Positions 11,384 to 24,600 of a stretch of 64,000 bases of DNA are shown in pieces. The notes under the pieces were generated by a model. The model made no database searches. It saw only the letters and a list, made by a program, of their open reading frames with translations, and was not told where the DNA came from. The translations under genes and the position numbers were made by a program. This stretch comes from Chromobotia macracanthus (lineage: Eukaryota; Chordata; Actinopteri; Cypriniformes; Botiidae), in contig JAZGTH010000068.1 in the NCBI GenBank assembly GCA_036877525.1, forward strand, positions 5,572,501 through 5,636,500, read 5' to 3'. The stretch's first letter is position 1. The number at the start of each line of letters is the position of its first letter.

Positions 11384-14071
11384 TCAGAAGAATTCCACAG
11401 TATCAGAAATTCTGCTCCTGTTCTTCTGTTCCTCTTCAGAGAAGAGAACTCTTAGAAACTGCACGAGAACACAGACAGTAACTATATTATTAACCCTGTA
11501 AATTCAAACTTGTGGCAAAAAATACCAAAATATCTTTGATATTCCTGAAAGTTTATCATGGAATGAATACATTACCCTCGGCATTCCCAAACCCTTGTCA
11601 ATAATGAACTTTCTGAATGCCTGAATGCCATGGCTTTGCTTCAGTTCCTTATCCTGGATAACAGGAAAACATAAATGGAACTTAAGCATCTAAACTGAGA
11701 TCAGAATATATCACCTCATCAGCTGCTACATCATCTCCTCTTTTTATAACTAATATCCAGGGCTGTTGCTGGGTGGGGTTAAGCTCCATGCTATAGTCAA
11801 CTAAAGAAGAGGGGCTACATAAATTAAAGTAACAGCCCTACTAGCTGCTGTGTTCACACTCACCTGCTCACTCAACTGTCCTATAACATCCAGGCTTTCT
11901 GGGATATCTAATGGGGTTCTCAGAGACTCATTGGTGGACAACTTCTTCCAGGTCTCGGAAGTCCGAGGTCTATTGTATTTACAGGCCTGTCAGACAAGAA
12001 TAAACAAGACTTGAGACAAGACAGAAACATCCGCAGTAAATATTAATCCTAAATATAAATCCAAAATGTAGGATGTGTACCTTGGGAAAATCGAGAAAAA
12101 TTGAGATGCTTAGTTTGGTTGGTAAATTATTTTTGCAATGAGATCACTGCAAATGTTACCAACTAAACAACTATTAATAGTTAATAGTATAACTAACTAT
12201 TAAATGTATTACCAACCTTGCTCAATTTCAACATGACAGGAGCTGGGTCTCTGTGATGGTCACCTACAGAGCTGTGGAGTTCTGCTGGAGATTTATTAGA
12301 ATCTGCCTTTTTTATAGGGGACAGTAAAGGTTTCTTCTCATAGTCACTTTTAAACAGGTCCAGGATGGTTGACTCTGTTAGATCACTGGTCTCTCCACCC
12401 TGAGATAACATTAAAAATGACCTTAGATTTATATCTAACAGTCTTAAACGTATAAACAGCATTGTAATATGTGCATACAAATATTACCAGCGAATGTATC
12501 CATTCACAGAAGTGCTTGGAAATCATCAGCTTGTCATCTTCATGCAGATCTTTAACATTGTTCATCTGATCTTTAAGACGAGTCTCTTTAAATTTATGCC
12601 ACCTATAGGGATTTGTTGGTCCGGGGTCTTTACATTTCTCCTTTTTTGGTCTTAGGAAATGTAGGAAAGTTATCTTAGGTATGATATTACACTGGTGTAA
12701 TGTTTTGTTTACATGAAATAACTAATGATAACTAATTTTAACTTAAAAATGTCTTTGTATTCAACTGGCATGGGACCACAAAAACCAGAAACATGCACAA
12801 AAGGAGAAGATAGTCAGAGAAAGCAGAATTACTTGGTGATGACTGTTTTTTCAGTGTCTCTGAGGGATGCTGAGGGAGAGATGGCACTCTGAGGACTTTC
12901 CTCTAGTTGTCTCATTTTATTTGTTGGAGAGGTTGTGCCCACGTCTCCCTTTACACACATTTTAGGGTCCAGCACTGACAACACCTGTTCAAATAACTAA
13001 TGGGAGATATGGATTAACATTCCTCATTTTATGTGCCATTCTCTTGTTTATTTTCCCCATATGAAAGCTACTATACGCAACAAACTGACTTTTTGTTTCC
13101 TGCTCTAGCAGGAAGTTTTCTGATTGTTGTTTGCTATTTACAAAGATTTTGTTCATCGGTGTATACTTGTTTTACACTTTACTGAGCTTAAGATTTTTCC
13201 ACAATATCTATTTTAGTGATATTTTATACATGGCATTCCAACAATATTGCTTAAAGAAGTTTTCACATTATCTTAAGTTGATTAGATGTGTCAAATACTA
13301 AATTAGACTTTCAGAAGTCAGCTACCTCTGGTGTCATGACACTCTCCAGATGGAGACACAGGCCCAGCGGATGTTGTGTTAGTCTGTGCTCTACAGCATC
13401 AATGAACTGCCGTTGTGTTTGACTCTGTGGATTCTGCTTTGAGTAACACGCTTGATCTTTATTTAAGCTCTTTTGGGGTAACTTCACTGCACAGGGGTGC
13501 TTCGGCATACTGAAGACTGCAGGGGAAGTTCCACACTTACACTGAGTGTAAAGCTCTGGATGGACAGTTGGGTAACCGTCTCTGAAATCATCCTGTCCAG
13601 GGCAGAGAAAACGCCACCTGCGACCATCTAACGCTCCACATAGCTGTTGCTTTTCTCTTAGATCCCTCAGATATTTGCTCTGCAGTCTTTCCTTATACCT
13701 GATGACAAACAAGTGTGATCATGTACACTACATGAGCATGCTTTCTGTGCCCCAGCCATCTTTCCCCTTACAAAAACAATACAAGATGATGGGGAAAAAA
13801 CAGCATACCATGTTACCTGTATATCATGATATATACATACATGATATATATATATATATAAATATATGATACCTGTCCCATGGAATGATGACCAAATTCA
13901 TATACTACATTTTTACATATCAATCTAAGTGACACAATATATATTACCGTGGTACCGTGTCACTGCTATTACTTTTGATATCAACTTTGAAATAAAGAAA
14001 AGATGCATCAAACGATACTAAATATCTTACCACGGGAACTTGGTGTCCGCCGGTCCAGTTTTCAAAGACAT
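11384..14071 (-). CDS. fam47e: fam47e, complete, 8 coding exons, 395 aa
   Basis: Minus strand, join in transcript order: 14071-14031, 13698-13326, 12984-12833, 12650-12488, 12399-12217, 11986-11864, 11653-11576, 11458-11384 (stop TGA at 11386-11384). Exon lengths 41, 373, 152, 163, 183, 123, 78 and 75 keep phase throughout and give 395 aa, against about 393 for human FAM47E. Family marks are: N-terminal PWYKERLQSK (human PWYRERLPSK), RRWRFLCPGQDDFRDGYPT (the F-x-x-G-x-DDFR block), FIDAVEHRLTQHPLGL (human FVEEVEAQLTKHPLAL), VLSVLDP, ILDLFKSDYEKKP (human ILKQFDIDYETKP), ETWKKL, and C-terminal HGIQAFRKFIIDKGLGMPRFL (human HGTVAFKDFILSRGYRTPRFL). There is no signal peptide or membrane segment. 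FAM47 proteins have no settled biochemical role; human FAM47E has been linked to chromatin and arginine methylation. The start is the first ATG of a short exon whose split Trp codon restores the PWY motif. Confidence 0.93.
13822..13872. repeat. TA-rich microsatellite
   Basis: Imperfect AT/ATAC repeat followed by about ten TA dinucleotides. It lies in fam47e intron 1. Confidence 0.85.
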
Positions 14072-14159
14072 TTCGATGACAATTAAACAGGTACTTTAAA
14101 CCAGATTCAACTTCAATCCGTTCCCGTCCGGATTCTGAGTGACGTGCTGCGCTCGGTTT

Positions 14160-14173
14160 GTTGCTATAGCAAC
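14160..14173 (-). promoter_or_regulatory. RFX X-box, perfect palindrome, fam47e promoter
   Basis: GTTGCTATAGCAAC is its own reverse complement and fits the RFX X-box pattern (GTTGCY, 0-3 bases, RGCAAC). It sits 89 bp upstream of the fam47e ATG in a locally CpG-rich stretch (14071-14240). X-boxes at this distance drive RFX/FOXJ1-dependent ciliary and sperm-flagellar genes, which suggests fam47e is expressed in ciliated or germ cells. The motif is seen; the regulation is inferred. Confidence 0.8.
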
Positions 14174-14271
14174 ACAACAGCCTGAATGGCCGTCTGGTAC
14201 TTGTAGTTTTTTCTGTCGACGCCCTTAATAGTGACCATCGTGTTTTGACCACAAGAGGGAGCTTTGAGATA

Positions 14272-17200
14272 ATGTTAAAAATGCGTCGTGTGCTCTTTCT
14301 GTCTAAAACCGTGTTTAAATGAAGCTTTATTTACAATGAAATGTTTTATACATGTATGCCACAGCCTTTCTTTTTGTATTTCACTCCTATTTTGTGTTAT
14401 ACTTGCTAATAATCTGAAATGCTCATCTTATAAAAAACATTGAAAAAGTAAGATAAATATTGTTCCTGTGCTGTTTCCTTGAAAACTGTGCCTTTGCCTG
14501 TTTATGTGTAATGTAATGTAAAAATGTATGTGTAATGTATTGTGTGTTATGTGTAATGTAAAAATGTAATGTTTAAGTAAGGGACAGGAAGAGAAGATGT
14601 GAATTACATGTAAAGAGAAGTTTGTTTCTTTAACATTTGTGTAGAATGAGAATAGTTTTGCATTGATTAGTTGCTCATGCATGGATGATTTGGATGAGCA
14701 GGATGTGGCAACAACAAAACTTTCTATCTGCATCATTGACTTTTCTTGTAAGCACCTTCAGAATTAAACCAGTGATGTTAAGAGTTAAGATAAGTTATGT
14801 TAAGATAAGTTATGAGCTGAATAATTCACAGTAATATGTATAAGCAGCGCACATGATCGTGGTCTGAGTCCACTCATGATCAGTCAGGAATGGGGAGGCA
14901 CAGAGCATGCTCTGTTCTTTAGGCCACTCACTGCTGTTTATGACTGAAGAGTTGAAGTGGAAAAATACTGTCAGCCTTTTCCAAACATCACAATAATGCC
15001 TCCGTATGATGAGTTCTGAACGTTCCTTCGAAAGCCTTTTAGAGTAATTAAAGCTTTCTGTTTAAATGAACTCCAAACCTTTCATACAACAAATTCTGGC
15101 AAAGAAAATCATCACAAAGTTCTGGCAATAAGCCAGCATACATTCTGATAAAATATATGAGATAAGACATTTATCGCTGAGAACAGATAATATAAGTCAT
15201 GCTCTCTAGAGCCAAGAGTCACAGCTCATAGCCAAGATTTTCAGAGCTGCACACAACCTCTGAAACCTAATATTATTTCATAAATGAATTTAAAGACCCT
15301 GTGCATTTTGGCTCATTTGATGGACACAAATGAGCCAGATAGTTCTTCTTGTGTTGACTTGGTGGGACATCTTTGTCCACAAACATAGCCAAAGTTAATG
15401 TTGTCAGTGTTTAGGAGGACACTAGCATATAGATGTTTTAGAGCCAGCACACAGACTAAAGGCCATAAATCTCTCATTTTGATTTGGTCCTATATACAGG
15501 GCTGTATAGAAAGCATGTGACATGCTTTCAGCAACTGATATGGAAAGTGATACATTTGACTTTTTTAGCTTCCATCAGACCTCACTTCTGCTTTCACAAT
15601 CATAACAAGTGTGTAACTAAATTCCTGTCATTTCAGGGCTGACTAATTTTACTTCTAATTTGTTGTCTGTAAAACGTGGCACTTGTGTGTGTCCTCAAAG
15701 GCACTCTTTTAAACATCTGTGATAGTAAACACAAAGTGTATTTAAATGAGCTGTATTTGTTCTGCAAACGTTTCAGAAGTAACACACAGTCTGTTTAGAG
15801 GTAAGACAGACTGTTCAGAAGTAACATGGTGGCGTGGCTATTGCCTGGAATCCATGTGTGTCGAGGGCGTTGAACATTACATCAGATCTTTCTCACTAAA
15901 TAATTTATTCATTTGTTTGAACACTTACACACCTTTAACTATTAACTCCTGACTCCTGACCTGACTCCAAAAAATGTTTTATAGCAACAGGTTTAATAAA
16001 TTCTCCCTTGGGGATTAATTAAGTTTTGGCAGACAGAGTCTTAACATTGTGTAAAGTGTTTTTGAAACGCTTGCGCGAAAAGAGCAAGAATTGTACTGTA
16101 CGTGTTCTTCCATTAGCATAGACTCAGGAGAAATTAATAAAACACAGGGCTTAGTGCAGAGCTGGTAATTGTTTGTAGGCTAATTTTCCCCTGAGTTCTC
16201 TACTGCTGCTGAGGCAGGTAGAAATGGGCCTTCTCACAAACCAAAAGGAATTTCCTCAGAGCCAAACCTCATGAAAAGCATTTATCAGAGCATGTGATGT
16301 GCCAGTGACCAGGGAGCTCCAGTTTCTCACAAAGGACAAATGCGTTATGTAAGTTTTGAGACAAAGCACACAAAGGAAGAATGCACCTTTTGACGGCCTG
16401 TGTGATTAAAAGGTCAGTAATTAAGAATAGAGGCCATTTAGACCAGCAACAATGCATTTAGAGGTTTTCACTTGTCTGTCATGGTTGCAGGGCAGTCGTC
16501 GGGGGTTGTCCTGGGTCCTGTGATGAAGAGGGCCCGCTACAGTAAAGGCTACTCTTTGGGCCTGTTGGAAAAGGGGCTCAGTCATAAATATTTTGTCACT
16601 AGGCTCTGTTATTGTTATTGATGACCCTGAAATCTTTTGAACATGGACCATCCTCTCATTTAGTAATCTGAACTTGGTATCTTGGTATCTCAAGATACTA
16701 ACAACAAATGTTTCAGGACAAAATAACAGGATAACACAAATCTTCAGTGGTTTGGCTGTACATATACACAAAGACAAAGAAAGGAAACATTACATTTCAG
16801 AACAAACAAATCAAAAGGTCCTTCCAGAAATGCTCTTGTCACTTTTCCAAACATTCAAAGGAGCGGAATTACTTTAATGACTTTTAACTTCCGATAACAT
16901 GCACCTCTCCTCTGGGAAACATTAAATTTTGTGCCCATTTATGCACTATAAATAAATGTAAAGTGTCAAATAAAACACATGCTTTTCAAAACTAGATTTA
17001 TACAAACATGCCCTTTTAACACAGAATCATCCAGATCTTTGGTCAGTTCACATCCATCCCTCCCAAACTCGGCAGGGACCTCACCTCATGTATAAACAAT
17101 GGCTTGGTGTAGTTGCATGGTTTGTCAACACATATTAGGCATGTGTTGTCATTTTTATTGACCTTTTGTGCATGTGAGGAAAAACATTTCACATTTCCAA

Positions 17201-20040
17201 GTGATTTTCCCTTCTGAAATTGTACTCTTAGTCAACAACATTTCTCATATTTGCGACTGGCTAAAAATGTTCTCCAGTCACAAGGCTTCCTCAGCTCAAC
17301 TGTTTCCTTAGTTAGCTTCAGAATAGAATCTCACAAATATAAAGTAAGTGTGCTTTTCCTTACATTGTACTTATTGTACCACATCAGTCACCTCTCGTGA
17401 AAGGTCTGGCGTTTCTCAGTACTCCCACTTCCATTCCTGAGTAGATCTGTACCAGCCCATCCTGGATGCTGCCAGGAGCCGTTAGTATTTGGAAAAACAC
17501 ACTGTACCATGCTGTACAGAGCTGCATTGCCCCACTGTTTCCCGATATGCAATCCTGCCTGCAATGTGACTGATGTGTCTTCAACAGTGTTGTTTTTGTT
17601 AGAAGGTAAAGCAATGGAACATTTAAACAGGTAAATGGTATTTTCTAAAGAGTGCATGAGTCAAACCAACATTTGTGTAATACCATACCTGCTTTCCCTC
17701 CTAATCATTTACAAACCAAATCATTTAAATGGAGGGACAAGTTTTCTCAGCCCTTGTGCTCCTCAGGACTTTCCAGCTGTCAGATGCTCAAACTGTCTGT
17801 TTTTGCCACCGTGCCCCATAAATAAATTAAAGAGAAAGAATTATATGGAATATATATAGTGTTTGTTATGCAACTAAAACAGGACTGTCTGCACTCTGAA
17901 TCCCTCACATTCTGCATTGTGATTGGGTTACACTGATACTGGTTCACTTTGAAGCAACAGCTTTTCACCATCAGCTTTAAAATGACCGTGCAATAAATAG
18001 GCATTTCCTAGAGCAGTACTGAGCCCTCTGCTTTAAATACAGCCTCGCACACATTCAGCTTCTGTGCTTGCCCTGATTATCACATTCGTCCTGCCCGTAT
18101 CCATATGAAGAGGTGTGGCACCCAGAGAAATAATGCATTTTTGTAAAGGGAGGGGCAGTCTGAGAACTCTTTGAAAAGTTGGTTCACTCTTGTGCCGGAG
18201 GTCTTATCAACAGAGCAACAATCGCAAGCTCTGTATCTACATCACAGAAGATGTATGCAACTGTGTTGTACAGTTATAGACAAACTGCATAGCAGAAGAC
18301 ATTCAAACTCATCTGTAAATAAAAGCCCTTTGTAGTTTATGAATAGTTGTATTATTCACATGCTTAGTTCAGATGTGAAACAATTTGAGCATGTCCTGGA
18401 ATTTCAAAAATCATCCAGAATATGTTATTGCATTGACATGAATGTGCAAATATAGCGCAGATTTAGAAAAGACTACATACTAACCTCTCAGCAAATCAGA
18501 TTTATGAAATACATCAACATCAACATTATGGTTATCAATTCCTTTGGAGTGTTTATCATCATTATTTAACTTGCATGTAACTCATGATTTATTTACACAT
18601 TTGAGTTAAACAGTAAAAATTAAGAAATATTGTTTCTTGGTTTTGAATGGTAAGCATGCAAGACTTGAAGCAAAACACAAGCTTCTTATCAAACAAATTA
18701 AAACGGTTTCACATACTGAAATATTTTCTAATAAGAGGAAACACTTTCATTCAGCTCTCCTGAGGATGCAGCGCTCCTGTAATGTATTTGTTCTTCCTTT
18801 TCTACTGTTCTGCCAACCTTATGTGTTTTAAACACAAAAAAACAAACATTACAAAGAAATCAGTTTTATGTTTAATTAGGAAATGTTTGCTTAACCCTCT
18901 CAAGCACTTAAGAGAGTTCCTTTTCCTGCACTCAGCAGGATATCACTGAGAGCTATTTGCGTCATCATTGTCACACACAATATGTACAGCACTTTTCACA
19001 TTTTTCTGGAAGTTTGTGTTTTTTGTACTTTTTTTTTTTTACAGAGAAATGGTTTGTTTAGTCTGGTGACCAAGTCACACAATTTCTAATGTTTTTGTTT
19101 GTGTGACAGACAGTAGATAAATAAACAGTGCTAAAAGCAGCGATGACAGACATGAATTCATTGATACACTGAATGGATGTACATTAATTATAATGTTCTT
19201 AAATCATCCATTCATAAAAAAAATCAGTGCTTGTAAAAAAAAGGATTTTTTCTTGCTATACACACAGTAATGATGAAGAATTGTTTATCCTCAACCTCAT
19301 GCTGTTTTTAATAGTTTGTTTTCACTTGTCTTATTTATACAGATGCTCTCTGGTCCGAGCACCCCCCCACCTCCATTAACAAAAAACTGATCTTTAATGA
19401 TAGTCTGATTTACTTGCAGCCAAAAACAACTTGTACATTCAGTTCAGCCCAGCAAGCAGACAAAACCAGTTCTTTTCCTACACTTCCTAAGCAGCAAACT
19501 TAAAGCATATCAGACGCAATCATAAAGCTTTATGATTTTTACCACATGCAAAGCCCGTAACTGCTTATGTGCTTTGTTGATGCAGCTTTTATCTGTCAAA
19601 ACACATACAGCACACTGCCGAAGACACTACAGTAACTTTCTGCTTCAGAGAAATGCACTGTACTTATTGATCAACTGTAAAATACAGGAAAATACGGCCC
19701 AGAGGAGGTGAGGGCAAGTGAGGGCAAGTGAGGGCAAGTGAAGGCAAGTGAGCTTTAGTAACTGTTTAGAAAAAGTCAAAAGTGAGCTACAGAGATGTAG
19801 TCAAAGATGGTTATTTTGTCACATTTGTGAAATAAAGGTTTGTGCACAAGACTGATGCAGGAACAGTGTTTAAGTCACAGTGATCTGTGTTGCTGTAATG
19901 TCAAGTGTTGAGGAGGACAGTGAGCAGTCAACAATGTGTTTAAGACTGTCCAGATACTTTTGTTAATTAAAAGCAATTAAAGGAATTACATGCAAAAATA
20001 AAGGCAATTAAGATCCACAAGCTCTTTTTAATAGTAACTC
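14272..20040. other. Intergenic stretch, no recognised gene
   Basis: AT-rich sequence between the divergently oriented fam47e and scarb2. Open frames are short and show no family resemblance or plausible splice-linked exons. A small 10-bp tandem repeat is at 19708-19752. A CTCF-like word (CCACAAGAGGGAGC, 14249-14262) stands at the fam47e edge, with two mismatches to the consensus. Confidence 0.6.
19708..19752. repeat. 10-bp tandem repeat
   Basis: Unit GTGAGGGCAA, about four copies, the last with one change. Confidence 0.9.
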
Positions 20041-20189
20041 TTAATCAAACGTTTCACAAGCGAATGGTTTCGACCACCATCATCTCACGCGAGTGAAACA
20101 AGCGGAGCTCCGCAGCAGCAGCGCTGCAGCCTCCTTTAAATAAACCCCGCCCCGAAATCAGTCGATCAAATTCAGCATCGCGCTCTGCG

Positions 20190-20365
20190 GCTGTTGACCA
20201 ATCACGCTGCTCGGTGGGTGGTCTTACCTCGGTGGTCCGGGAAGACGTCATCCAATAGAATCGAGAGCTCGTCGAACAAAAGGCTCGCGACGCTCCTCGA
20301 GACCCGCCCATTATTCATGAGCGGAACAGTTATTTAAGGAGGCACTGGAGGAGATGAACACATAA
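20190..20365 (+). promoter_or_regulatory. TATA/CCAAT/CRE promoter-like cluster
   Basis: In plus orientation: CCAAT at 20198-20202, GACGTCA (CRE/ATF-like) at 20244-20250 directly followed by CCAAT at 20252-20256, and a TATTTAAG box at 20331-20338, which would place a start site near 20362. The surroundings are CpG-rich. The spacing is that of a classical TATA promoter. It lies about 780 bp upstream of the scarb2 ATG, so it may start a long or spliced scarb2 leader or another RNA. Confidence 0.55.
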
Positions 20366-20754
20366 CGGGTCAGCAGCTCACAACACTGACCCAGAGCCAG
20401 TTTAATGTTTCAAGACCAAATCAAGAGCAAGTGCTAGTTTACCAGCGCTCATATCAAACATCACATCATGCATATCAACCATAAATGATGGAAATGATGA
20501 ACTGTCATTTATCTTCATGATGATCTTAATGCGTGTAATCATGCAGTGAAAACTAGATGAACTCACACAGTGACATCAAACAAACCGAGCTGTCAGCGAT
20601 AAAACATCATGAGATACAAGCAGCGCAAATGCTCTTAATGTTTAAAAATAAAAAGTCATAATTCGTCGTCTTTTGTTACTCTGAACTCGCTCATGAATCG
20701 ACTGTACATGTTTACTTTGATCTGAATATGTAAACTTGAATAAAACTCCTTTGT

Positions 20755-20800
20755 CTGGTGACGTCACGCCGGGGCGGTCGGACACGCCCCTCGCACCCAA
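20755..20800 (+). promoter_or_regulatory. Proximal scarb2 promoter: palindromic CRE and GC box
   Basis: GTGACGTCAC (20758-20767) is a full palindromic cAMP-response element. It is followed at once by a GC box (GGGGCGG) and by ACACGCCCC, a KLF/Sp-type site, all in a CpG-rich segment that runs on into scarb2 exon 1. No TATA box is seen here. No TFEB CLEAR palindrome (GTCACGTGAC) was found, although mammalian SCARB2 is a known lysosomal-network gene. Confidence 0.55.
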
Positions 20801-20859
20801 AAGCGTGTTTCTCCTGCACGACGGGCTCACTGGAGTGAAGTGAAGGAGGAGAAGATCAT

Positions 20860-20947
20860 CCTCCGTGCAGTCTGATCTCAGCCTCCGTGCAGTCTGATCT
20901 CAGCCTCCGTGCAGTCTGATCTCAGCCTCCGTGCAGTCTGATCTCAG
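20860..20947. repeat. 22-bp tandem repeat, 4 copies, scarb2 leader region
   Basis: Four nearly identical 22-bp units containing CCGTGCAGTCTGATCTC lie about 195-282 bp upstream of the scarb2 ATG, either in the 5' UTR or the core promoter. Confidence 0.93.
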
Positions 20948-21141
20948 CCGAGAAACACTCCCGCTCATCGGACCGCTTGCGGTGATTTCCCGGGAGAGAA
21001 ACACAGAGAGAGCCGGAGCGCGGTCCTCAACCCTGACGGAAGTTTCCGGTCATCCCCCTCCAGCGCAGCGTCAGGTCGGGAGTCTGAAGCGCGGTGTGCG
21101 CGTTGATCTGTGCAGAAATCCGCCGCTCTGACCCCGCAGTG

Positions 21142-21559
21142 ATGACCAGAAAGTCCTGCGCCATTTACGCCACCGGCATCGTGTGCGCCCATCTGCTGAT
21201 TCTGGGGATCGCCCTTCTGGTGGCTCAAGTCTTCCAAACCATGATCCAGGAGCGCATCAAAAAGGTAAGAGTGCCATGAGCATGAGTCCGATCAGAGGAC
21301 TGATGTCAGGGCTGATGTCAGGGCTGATGTCAGGGCTGTGAAATCGTGTCACTAGTAAACAAGAGTGAGTTACAGCTGAGGTTTCTTTAAAACATCTTGA
21401 TGAAGTTCTGTAGGTGACAGTGTCTTCATCATACACGTATCTGACGTAGTTTCATCCATATAATGTCCATTAACACATGATGTGGAGTGACGTGAACGTG
21501 CTTTTGTTTGTAAGGTTGTTGGTGGGTTTTCTTTGACCACCATCTGTATCATATTGCGG

Positions 21560-21652
<93 letters not shown>

Positions 21653-24600
21653 CTCTCTCTCACTCTCTCTCTCTCTGTTTTTCTCTTATTCTCTCCCTGT
21701 CTCTCTCTCTGTCTCTCTCCCTGTCTCTCTCTCTCTCCCTGTCTCTCTCTCTCTGTGTGTCTCTCTCTCACTCTGTCTCTCTGTATTCTCTCTCTCTCTC
21801 TCTCTTGTGAATGAAGGCTTTCCTCTGCTGGATTATGGACTCCTCTATTATGGCTCTTGTCTGATGTCATATATATGATGATAAAGCTCGCTGGTTCTCA
21901 TAGGTTGTGGATCATATGGGGGAGGTGGGCTGCATGTGTGGATGTGGGGGAGGGTCTCAGTCGGTTCTCCTTGGAAAAAATACTTGGAATTCTGACCCTC
22001 CACCCGCAGTATTTTTAACCTGGAATTTACCGTTCAGTGTGATTTACTACAGCGGGAATTCAGGGAGTGAAATCACGTGTGTGTGAAGTCAGATTTACTG
22101 GGAAGGTCACGCATAGGTTTTGAGAGTAGATACAGATCACATACAGTGATCGTTCATACATTATGAGGACTTCTCGACCTTTGTGATACATCATCTGTGT
22201 TTTCACATAAGCACTCAAACAAACAAACTTCTGGCACTCTGCACACCACAAACATCTCGCTGATCTGTCAGGCTGAAGCTCTGCAGGCAGAACGTTGTTC
22301 TCAGCCCTCAGGTCATGTGTGTCTTAAGCAGGCGTGGGTGCAGCGGCTGCTGATTTAACATGTCACAATGCATGTAGCTTTGAGGCACAATCTCATGTGA
22401 CAATTACAACATTCATTACATGCTTGTCGCAGCAGTTTTGGAAACTGCTTGTGAATTCATTCATTCTTTGGTCTGAAATGCTGTTATAAAGTAATTCAGT
22501 TAAAACTGCATCTCTCAGAGCAGTGTCTTGTGTGCAGTATAATGCCTCATTTCCAGTGGTCATCACTTAACTGTGGGAGTGTTTGTATATTAACTGCTTG
22601 CATGTAAACGACAGATGACGAAGGGAAAATAAACTCACTATCAAATTAAAAACATTGATTATTGTTCTTACCTTGGCTGTAGTTTTCGCATCAAGGCTTT
22701 AAAAATGTTTGACGTCCGCTGAGGACCTTCAGCGATCTCTTTTTCAGGGCTGTTGCACACAGAGGTTTCTAGAACAATATTTTGAGCAGTTCCTAAAAAT
22801 CAAACAGGCGAAAGTATTAGTATCTTCCCAGAGGAAATATATGGCTTAGAAAAGATTTGAGGAATGAAACTGTAACAGAAGTAAAAAAGGTTTGTGGTGC
22901 ACTTTAATTTGAATCGTGATCTCTGAGCTAAGTATTTCTTTTCGAACCAGAATAAATTTTTTGCAGCAGGAGCGGGTGTCAGTGTATGGTTTAAAAACCG
23001 ATTTCAGACAAACCTCCTCTGTCATGCTGAAAGATTAGTGAACACCGTCAATGAGTATGACCAAACATAATCTCACTCTGAAGAACAGCTTTAGTCTGAT
23101 TTTAGTGCACATGGTTGAGCGAGTTGAATAGTTTCTGGTGTAGAGAAATCACAGAGTAACTCGCAGTGTAAGAGAAACATTTAGAGTTTACATGTGAAAA
23201 ATTCCTGTTCAAAAGACAGGCGTCCTCTTAAACAGGTCATCTGTTTGACAGAACTCTTAGATGTTGATTTGCTCTTACAATAGTACACTGTTACTGATAA
23301 TATAAGTAATCATTTTGACATGTAAATTGCTGATTTGCAAAGAGCTAAAATTTTCCAGCACAGAAATTGTTACTATTGCATGACGTTTCTGTGACTACAT
23401 GACTGACCCAGATTAGTTTGATTTTAAAGTGAAACAAAAACATCAAACTTTAGGTCCTTCTGCAACAGTGGATCTCAACCTTCTGAAATTCAGGATCCTC
23501 TTTCTTATTGTCACCACAATTCTTAAAGACTCCGACTCATGATTACTACCCAACAGAATTTTTTAGAGCTTGGCATAACTAGAAAGATGTATATTTGTTA
23601 TAAAAATAAACAAACACTAAGAAATCTTAAGAAATTAAACTATCTTGGTTTAATGTTTTTGTAGCTTTAATGCTTGTTTCGTCTTTTTTAAACAATTTTA
23701 AATCATTTTGAGAGCCCCATTGGAAGTTTGTTGTGGCCTTGTAGTTGGACCCGGTCCCCTTGCAGAGTGACTGAAGCTCCTTTCAAAGGGTCAGTGAGTT
23801 TTGATGTTGTTTTGGCTGTTCTGCTGAAGTCATGGCTTCTGATCTTAGATAGTATTTATCTACATTTCAAGGCAACATACAGGGATAAAGCCTCGTTTTG
23901 TCAATTACTATACACAACTATGTCGTAATCACGCTAAACAACATTGACTAATTGTTAGTTTGTCATTTCAAATAAACACGTGTTCTGTCTTCTAGATTTA
24001 GGCGACACTTTAGAATTGAGAAGCGCAACTGCCGGGAGTTTGATGCAGACTTCAGACTCTAGCTTGGAGAAATGTGGATCGCTGATGATGTTGTTTTATC
24101 TTCCTCTTTTTCTGTAACTCACCTGACTCTCAGATGAGCTGTTCTCTAATTTTTCCCCTCATGCCAGCTGTTTTTTCTCTGTGTGTCTGCTGTATTTCTG
24201 ATATGTCGAGTCATTTGACATTTCTCCTGAAACTTCACTCTGCTTTCAGTGCACTTTTAAGCTTTGTAGTTCTTTTCTTCCCTAAAAACCCCACAAAAAC
24301 TCAGTTTAAATAAAAAAAAGCTTAAACTTTTGAGGGTAATGAGGTACAAAACACAACACCGTAACTAGTGTCTGTGTAAAAGGAAAAGGCTTACAAAACG
24401 TAGATTTCTCCCAGCTTACAAGTTATAGGACTGGTCTTGTCTCTCTCTTGACCTTCGACTGTTTGATTTGCAGGAGATCACACTGGCACAGAACAGCAGA
24501 GTTTTGGAGGGCTGGATAAACCCACCACCTCCTGTTTACATGCAGTATTTCTTCTTCAACGTTACCAATCCAGAGGAATTCTTGGCAGGAAAGGAAAAAG

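Noticed and set aside
20054..20311. 85-aa minus-strand frame
   Set aside because: CpG-rich promoter sequence; no family resemblance. Only the splice donor inside it is noted as a finding.
21370..21870. 166-aa Arg/Glu-rich and 93-aa Ser/Leu-rich frames
   Set aside because: Simple translation of the CT microsatellite in scarb2 intron 1.
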